This document shows, piece by piece, positions 59,492 to 64,000 of a stretch of 64,000 nt of DNA. The translations under genes and the position numbers were made by a program. How positions within the stretch are numbered: the first letter of the stretch is position 1; each line of letters begins with the position of its first letter. The notes beneath the pieces were generated by a model, which made no database searches, was not told the origin of the DNA, and saw nothing but the letters and a program-made list of their open reading frames with translations. The DNA is from Pseudobutyrivibrio sp. ACV-2 (GTDB lineage: Bacteria; Bacillota; Clostridia; Lachnospirales; Lachnospiraceae): NCBI RefSeq assembly GCF_900107545.1, contig NZ_FNQZ01000008.1, forward strand, positions 1 through 64,000, written 5' to 3'.

Positions 59492-60265
59492 CTACCCTTC
59501 AAAATTCATTATATCCCCTTCAGTTCCTTTCCAGTGTGTTCCATAATATTTCTCACGATATTTCTTAGGTGTGAGTCCAGTCTCTTTTTGGAATAGCTGG
59601 CAAAAATGACTCTGAGAAGTAAAAGAGTAGTAGTTTGCAATATCCACAAGTGAATAATCGCTGTATCGTAAAAGATTTTTGGACGCCTCAAGCTTTGCCG
59701 ACCTGATATAGTCACTTGTGGAAACTCCAAGCTCTTCTTTAAAGAGTCTGGAAATGTAGCTGGCAGAGTTGCTGGTGTATTCCGCTAAATCTTTTACAGT
59801 GATGCGCTCCTTCAGATGAGAGTATATGTAATTCATACACTCAGTCATTGGGCGAGAAAGCCCTGCATTCTGACGAATAATCTTCATTTTGCCAGTGTAG
59901 TCAGTGACCATCCTGTCGTGAAGCTGCTCCATCACTTCTATAGAAGTAATATCATCAAGCTGCTGAATATAAAAATCTGAAAGCCTGTAGGATTTTTCCA
60001 TCTCCATTCCATTATCTACACAAAGACGTGAAATAATAGCCACCGAAACCACAAAATGATATTTCAAATTCTGAAGCGGATCCTTGGACAGTGTACCTAC
60101 ACCAGCCTGATTTAAAAACTCGTGATTCTCGCAATTCTTTCGAATCGCCTCCACATCCCCTTTAGCAACCTGCTGATAAAACAAAAGCTCAGCATTCTGA
60201 TGACGGTGTACAATCTCATCCTCGTCATCTGCGTGAAATATAAATTTACTAGCGTCCTTGGTCAT
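59492..60265 (-). CDS. AraC-family transcriptional regulator
   Basis: 257 residues. The N-terminal ~150 residues are a helical sensor-like region without cupin signature (NAELLFYQQVAKGDVEAIRK), as in AraC regulators next to sugar importers in Lachnospiraceae. The C-terminus has two helix-turn-helix motifs: ITVKDLAEYTSNSASYISRL with FKEELGVSTSDYIRSAKLEA, and LVDIANYYSFTSQSHFCQLF ending TGLTPKKYREKYY. Divergent from the sugar ABC operon, its likely target. A structured repeat and the importer promoter lie between them. Confidence 0.92.
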   Translation of the reverse strand: MTKDASKFIFHADDEDEIVHRHQNAELLFYQQVAKGDVEAIRKNCENHEFLNQAGVGTLSKDPLQNLKYHFVVSVAIISRLCVDNGMEMEKSYRLSDFYIQQLDDITSIEVMEQLHDRMVTDYTGKMKIIRQNAGLSRPMTECMNYIYSHLKERITVKDLAEYTSNSASYISRLFKEELGVSTSDYIRSAKLEASKNLLRYSDYSLVDIANYYSFTSQSHFCQLFQKETGLTPKKYREKYYGTHWKGTEGDIMNFEG

Positions 60266-60303
60266 TCTTGTATACCTCTTTTATAACCCTATAACGTATC
60301 GCC

Positions 60304-60481
60304 CGTTGGTAGGCTGCAATCTATATATATTAACAGTTACACAACCTGGGCAAGCGCGAGCAGGAAGGCTCCATGCCGAGTGAGGAGCTACTGCACCGCA
60401 GCGAGAGTATGGAAGGTGGCCTGCGGGAGCACGGAACACTTAGAAACTGTTGATAGATATAGATTGTAGCCGTAACCAGCG
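60304..60481. repeat. Dispersed structured repeat, copy B (long stem)
   Basis: Outer arms GGCTGCAATCTATATATATT with AACAGTT (60312-60338) and 60445-60471 pair at nearly all positions, and CGTTGGT/ACCAGCG extend the stem. The core GGCAAGCGCGAGCAGGAAGG through GCGAGAGTATGGAAGGTGGC and CTGCGGGAGCACGGAACACT (60349-60440) matches copies A (26149-26276) and C (25193-25245). Confidence 0.75.
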
Positions 60482-60547
60482 TACACAACCTATATACTTT
60501 TAAATCGTAGAAAAGAATAGCATGAATTTATTATTTCTGCAATGAAT

Positions 60548-60592
60548 TTGATATAGGAAAAAACCGCGAAATATTAATATAGTAAACGTTTA
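60548..60592 (+). promoter_or_regulatory. Promoter and LacI/CcpA-like operator of the sugar importer
   Basis: TTGATA (60548-60553) and TATTAA (60572-60577), 18-bp spacer. The perfect palindrome TAAACGTTTA (60583-60592) follows and would lie at the transcription start. AAACGTTT-type palindromes are typical LacI-family/CcpA boxes, suggesting repression by sugar status in addition to the AraC regulator. Confidence 0.45.
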
Positions 60593-60644
60593 AGGGAGAT
60601 ACAAAAAATCTCCGAAGTAAGATTTCTTAAAGGAGGAAAACATA

Positions 60645-62051
60645 ATGAAAAAGAGAGTAGTTAGTCTTATGCTGGCAGTTTCTATGGTAGCAGGACTTAC
60701 AGCTTGCGGGGGAGACGCAGCTAACTCATCTTCAGGTAGCGACGCTTCAGCGGAGAGCGCATACGTAGCAGAAGGCGAGGAAGGAAAGGTTATCAACATC
60801 TACAGCTGGAACGACGAGTTCAGAACAAGAGTTGAGGCTGTTTATGACAAGGTTGACCATACATCAGAGGATGGTACAATCACATATCTTACAGATGGAA
60901 CAGAAATTCACTGGACAGTAAATCCTAACCAGGATGGTGTATACCAGAGCAAGCTTGATGAGGCTCTTATGAATCAGGCAACTGCAGCAGCTGATGACAA
61001 GGTAGATATGTTCCTTTCAGAGACAGACTACGTTGTAAAGTATACAGATGCAGCAGCTGATGTAGCTATTCCACTTAAGGATTTGGGCATTGATCCAGAC
61101 AAGGATTTGGCAGATCAGTATGAATTCACAAAGACAGTAGCTTCTGATGCAAATGGTGTTCAGAGAGGTTCTACATGGCAGGCTTGCCCTTGTCTTTTCG
61201 TTTACCGTAGAGACATTGCAAAGGATGCATTTGGAACAGATGATCCTGATGAAATCCATGCAAAGGTAGCTGATTGGGCTACAATGAAGGCTTCAGGCGA
61301 GGAGCTTAAGTCAAAGGGCTATTACACACTTGCAAGCTATGCAGATACATTCAGAGCATATGGCAACAGCATCTCAGCTCCATGGGTTGAGGAAGGCTCA
61401 ACAGAAATCAACGTAGATCCACAGATTATCAACTGGGTTAAGGATTCAAAGGAATGGCTTGATGCAGGACTCCTTGATAAAAACGTAAAGGGTCAGTGGA
61501 CAGATGACTGGAACAAGTCAATGGGCTCAGCTTCAAAGGTATTTGGTTTCTTACTTCCAGCTTGGGGTATCGATTTCGTACTTAATCCAAACTGGGACGG
61601 CGAAGCAGGTGAGTGGGCTGTAACAGACGGACCACAGGCATTCAACTGGGGCGGTTCATTCATCCACGGTTGTGTTGGAACAGACAATGCTGAGCACGTA
61701 AAGGAAATCATGCTTGCTGTAACAGGAAACAAGGATAACCTTATGAAGATTACAAAGGATTACCTTGATTTCACAAATACTCAGTCAGGCATGAAGGAAA
61801 TTGCAGAGGATGAGAGCTTCGGCGCAGAATTCCTTGGTGGTGAGAACCCATTCAAGTACTTCCAGCCAGCAGCTGCATCTATCGAGATGACAACACTTTC
61901 ACCTTATGATCAGGGTTGCGTAGAGCTTATCCAGAGCTCATTCGGTGATTACTTCCAGGGTCAGGTAGATTACGACACAGCAAAGGCCAACTTCGAAAAG
62001 GCTATCATGGAAAGATATCCAGATATCACAGCTGTAAACTGGCCAGAGTAA
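60645..62051 (+). CDS. Sugar ABC transporter substrate-binding lipoprotein
   Basis: 468 residues. Signal peptide with lipobox GLTAC21, Ser/Ala linker, then a type-1 binding-protein fold: GKVINIYSWNDEFRTRVEAV, KVDMFLSETDYVVKY, QACPCLFVYRRDIAKDAF, GFLLPAWGIDFVLNPNWDGE, FNWGGSFIHGC. Aromatic-rich binding segments fit an oligosaccharide ligand. Excellent RBS AAAGGAGGA. First gene of the importer operon. Confidence 0.94.
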   Translation: MKKRVVSLMLAVSMVAGLTACGGDAANSSSGSDASAESAYVAEGEEGKVINIYSWNDEFRTRVEAVYDKVDHTSEDGTITYLTDGTEIHWTVNPNQDGVYQSKLDEALMNQATAAADDKVDMFLSETDYVVKYTDAAADVAIPLKDLGIDPDKDLADQYEFTKTVASDANGVQRGSTWQACPCLFVYRRDIAKDAFGTDDPDEIHAKVADWATMKASGEELKSKGYYTLASYADTFRAYGNSISAPWVEEGSTEINVDPQIINWVKDSKEWLDAGLLDKNVKGQWTDDWNKSMGSASKVFGFLLPAWGIDFVLNPNWDGEAGEWAVTDGPQAFNWGGSFIHGCVGTDNAEHVKEIMLAVTGNKDNLMKITKDYLDFTNTQSGMKEIAEDESFGAEFLGGENPFKYFQPAAASIEMTTLSPYDQGCVELIQSSFGDYFQGQVDYDTAKANFEKAIMERYPDITAVNWPE

Positions 62052-62157
62052 CAAAAAAATAATAGTACCAATAAATTTTCATTCTTCATTCATCCCAAAA
62101 CATTTTAAAAATATATAGGGGCAGGGTTTCCTGCCCCGGCTTTTAAGGAGACACATT

Positions 62158-63120
62158 ATGAAAAAATCAAAAAGCATAAGCCGAGGAAAGTATGGCTATT
62201 TGTTTATATTGCCATTCTTTGTGACTTATTTCATTTTTTCATTGATACCACTTTTGGACACGATCAGGTATAGTTTTTATGAATATTACCGCTCAGGTCT
62301 TCGTATTGTAGGACCTAGTTTCGTGGGATTTGATAACTATATCAACGTAATGGGCAAGGATTTCTTCACATACATGGGAAATACCTTTATCCTTTGGATT
62401 ATTGGATTTGTTCCACAGATTGTTATCGCACTCTTACTTGCCTCATGGTTTGTAGATGTGAGACTTAAAATCCGCTGCGAACAGTTCTTCAAGGTGGTGA
62501 TATATTTACCAAATCTTATTATGGCATCAGCTTTTGCAATGCTGTTCTTCACATTGTTTGCCACATCAGGTCCTGTAAACAATATCCTTATAAACATGGG
62601 ACTTGTAAAGGGACCAATCGATTTCATGGGAACTCCAACAGGAACAAGACTTCTCGTTGCACTGATGAACTTCCTTATGTGGTTTGGTAATACAACAATC
62701 ATGCTTATGGCGGCAATTATGGGTATCAGCCCTGATATTTTCGAGGCTGCATCAATCGATGGCTGCACACCTAGACAGTCATTCTTCCATATTACATTGC
62801 CACTCATCAGACCAATTTTGACATATTCACTTATTACATCACTTATCGGTGGTCTTCAGATGTTTGACGTACCACAGATCCTTACAAACGGTCAAGGTAA
62901 TCCAAACCGTACCAGCTATACACTTATCATGTGGCTGAACAATTTACTTCGCGCTCCAGATTACGGTAGAGCAGGTGCATTATCAGTTTACTTGTTCATT
63001 GTCAGCGGTATCCTTTGCCTTATTGTTTACAGAATGGTAAATGGTCAGGATAACGATGCCAAGGCAGAAAAAAAGGCTGCAAAGAAAAGAATGAAGGCAG
63101 CAAAGGGAGGTAAGAACTAA
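62158..63120 (+). CDS. Sugar ABC transporter permease (MalF type)
   Basis: 320 residues, six transmembrane segments (YGYLFILPFFVTYFIFSLIP at the start). The EAA loop reads EAASIDGCTPRQSFFHITLP, where the membrane protein contacts the ATPase. A Lys/Ala-rich cytoplasmic tail (KAEKKAAKKRMKAAKGGKN) is unusual in length of charge. Stop overlaps the next start (TAATGG at 63118-63123). RBS AAGGAGAC. Confidence 0.95.
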   Translation: MKKSKSISRGKYGYLFILPFFVTYFIFSLIPLLDTIRYSFYEYYRSGLRIVGPSFVGFDNYINVMGKDFFTYMGNTFILWIIGFVPQIVIALLLASWFVDVRLKIRCEQFFKVVIYLPNLIMASAFAMLFFTLFATSGPVNNILINMGLVKGPIDFMGTPTGTRLLVALMNFLMWFGNTTIMLMAAIMGISPDIFEAASIDGCTPRQSFFHITLPLIRPILTYSLITSLIGGLQMFDVPQILTNGQGNPNRTSYTLIMWLNNLLRAPDYGRAGALSVYLFIVSGILCLIVYRMVNGQDNDAKAEKKAAKKRMKAAKGGKN

Positions 63121-63968
63121 TGGCAGGAAAGAATTTTGCATCAGTTGTCAGAAGCTTTATTGCACATTTTGTATTAATCATTCTTGCATTTATGTGCTTA
63201 TTCTTCTTTTACATATTACTCATCAATTCAACAGCATCACATGCTGAATTGCAGAAGGGCTTTAGCGCATTACCAAAAAGCCACTTCATTGACAATTTCA
63301 AGGCTGTAGCAAACGACGGTACATTCCCTATGATGCGAGGCATTGGAAACAGTATTATTGTATCAACACTTTGTGCTGCTATCTGTACATATTTCTCAGC
63401 ACTTACTGCTTATGGTCTTTATGTATACGATTTCAAGCTTAAAAAAGTGGCATTTACATTCATCATGATTATCCTTGTAATGCCAACTCAGGTTACAGCT
63501 TTAGGTTTCCTTAGATTGATTACAAACTTGGGCTTCTATGACACTCTAATACCACTTATCCTTCCTTCCATAGCAAGCCCAGCTGTATTCTATTTCATGT
63601 ACAGCTACCTTCAGTCAAACCTTCAGCTTTCACTTGTTGAGGCTGCCAGAATTGACGGTTGCGGCGAACTTAAGATTTTCAACAAAATAATCTTCCCTAT
63701 CATGAAGCCAGCAGTAGCAGTACAGGCCATCTTCACATTCGTAGGTGCATGGAATAACTACTTCGTTCCAGCCCTTGTACTTCAGTCAAAGGAAAAATCA
63801 ACAGTACCTATCCTTATCGCTACACTTCGTGGCGCAGACTACATGAACTTTGATATGGGTAAGGTCTACATGATGATTACAGTAGCAATTGTGCCAATCA
63901 TCGTAGCATACCTCTTCCTTTCAAAATTCATCATCGCCGGCGTAGCCCTCGGTGGAGTAAAAGAATAA
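63120..63968 (+). CDS. Sugar ABC transporter permease (MalG type)
   Basis: 282 residues, six transmembrane segments. EAA loop EAARIDGCGELKIFNKIIFP. A GNS/GxG segment after the first periplasmic loop (IGNSIIVSTLCAAICTYFSA) is typical of MalG. Translationally coupled to the first permease. No ATPase gene in the window; these importers usually share a genome-encoded MsmK-type ATPase. Confidence 0.95.
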   Translation: MAGKNFASVVRSFIAHFVLIILAFMCLFFFYILLINSTASHAELQKGFSALPKSHFIDNFKAVANDGTFPMMRGIGNSIIVSTLCAAICTYFSALTAYGLYVYDFKLKKVAFTFIMIILVMPTQVTALGFLRLITNLGFYDTLIPLILPSIASPAVFYFMYSYLQSNLQLSLVEAARIDGCGELKIFNKIIFPIMKPAVAVQAIFTFVGAWNNYFVPALVLQSKEKSTVPILIATLRGADYMNFDMGKVYMMITVAIVPIIVAYLFLSKFIIAGVALGGVKE

Positions 63969-63973
63969 AGGAA

Positions 63974-64000
63974 GGCTTCCCCCTGAGGGGAAGAGATAAT
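63974..64000. repeat. Interspersed GC-rich repeat (copy 2, cut by window end)
   Basis: GGCTTCCCCCTGAGGGGAAG followed by AGATAAT matches the start of the copy at 31664-31690 at most positions, then runs off the window. Confidence 0.6.

Overview
The window looks like a chromosomal segment of a low-GC, flavin-rich anaerobic Firmicute of the Lachnospiraceae (Butyrivibrio/Pseudobutyrivibrio/Roseburia-like, gut or rumen). The pointers are AGGAGG-type ribosome sites with some TTG/GTG starts, a GH94 phosphorylase next to an oligosaccharide ABC importer, an HD-GYP/hybrid-kinase system, an HgdC-type activase, DUF5685- and YitT-type genes, and many long intergenic hairpins. No rRNA or tRNA gene was seen.

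Layout. 1-2,930: accessory DNA, with the 5' part of a transposase, a large restriction-like PD-(D/E)XK protein and two very small ORFs. 2,932-11,011: an integrative mobilizable element inserted in the 5' end of a low-molecular-weight protein tyrosine phosphatase gene (ptp). It carries an acetyltransferase cargo gene, an XRE repressor, an oriT-like zone with a 24-bp-periodic hairpin array, a HUH relaxase, a CHC2 primase-like protein, a VapE-type ATPase, Xis and a Tn916-type integrase, but no secretion genes. Two ptp 5' stubs at its left record the insertion history. 10,980-20,400: ptp, an oxidoreductase, a hybrid kinase/solute-binding protein/HD-GYP signalling operon, and ychF. 20,586-26,665: pepT, a YitT protein, udk, then a metal-cofactor cluster (CooC-like ATPase, HgdC-like activase, small membrane protein, acetyl-CoA-synthase-like domain protein, HypA). 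26,850-32,256: chemoreceptor, a three-gene membrane/DUF5685/DnaJ operon, and DtxR-like and Cys-rich Fur-like regulators. 32,605-42,908: aspS, LysR with an old-yellow-enzyme-type reductase and an OFA transporter, an amino-acid ABC importer, and putP.

42,900-50,205 is a nearly complete flavin-based extracellular electron transfer (FLEET) locus: a UbiA prenyltransferase, NDH-2 with a membrane C-terminus, polyprenyl synthase, an FMN-binding lipoprotein with two repeats, ApbE/FmnB, a NusG-domain-II protein and a Gx-family membrane protein. Electrons would run NADH -> NDH-2 -> demethylmenaquinone-type quinone -> flavinylated lipoprotein -> extracellular acceptor.

50,334-56,474: an orphan AAA ATPase behind 10-bp repeats, a phosphoribosyltransferase, a ~307-bp nested palindrome, and a compact condensation domain / carrier protein / AMP-ligase cluster with a TetR regulator. 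56,659 to the end: a GH94 phosphorylase, an AraC regulator and a sugar ABC importer (binding protein and two permeases). The best candidates for undescribed biology are the hairpin array by the relaxase, the CooC/HgdC/ACS-like/HypA cluster without CODH, the C-ACP-A cluster, the giant palindrome, and a dispersed structured repeat found three times.
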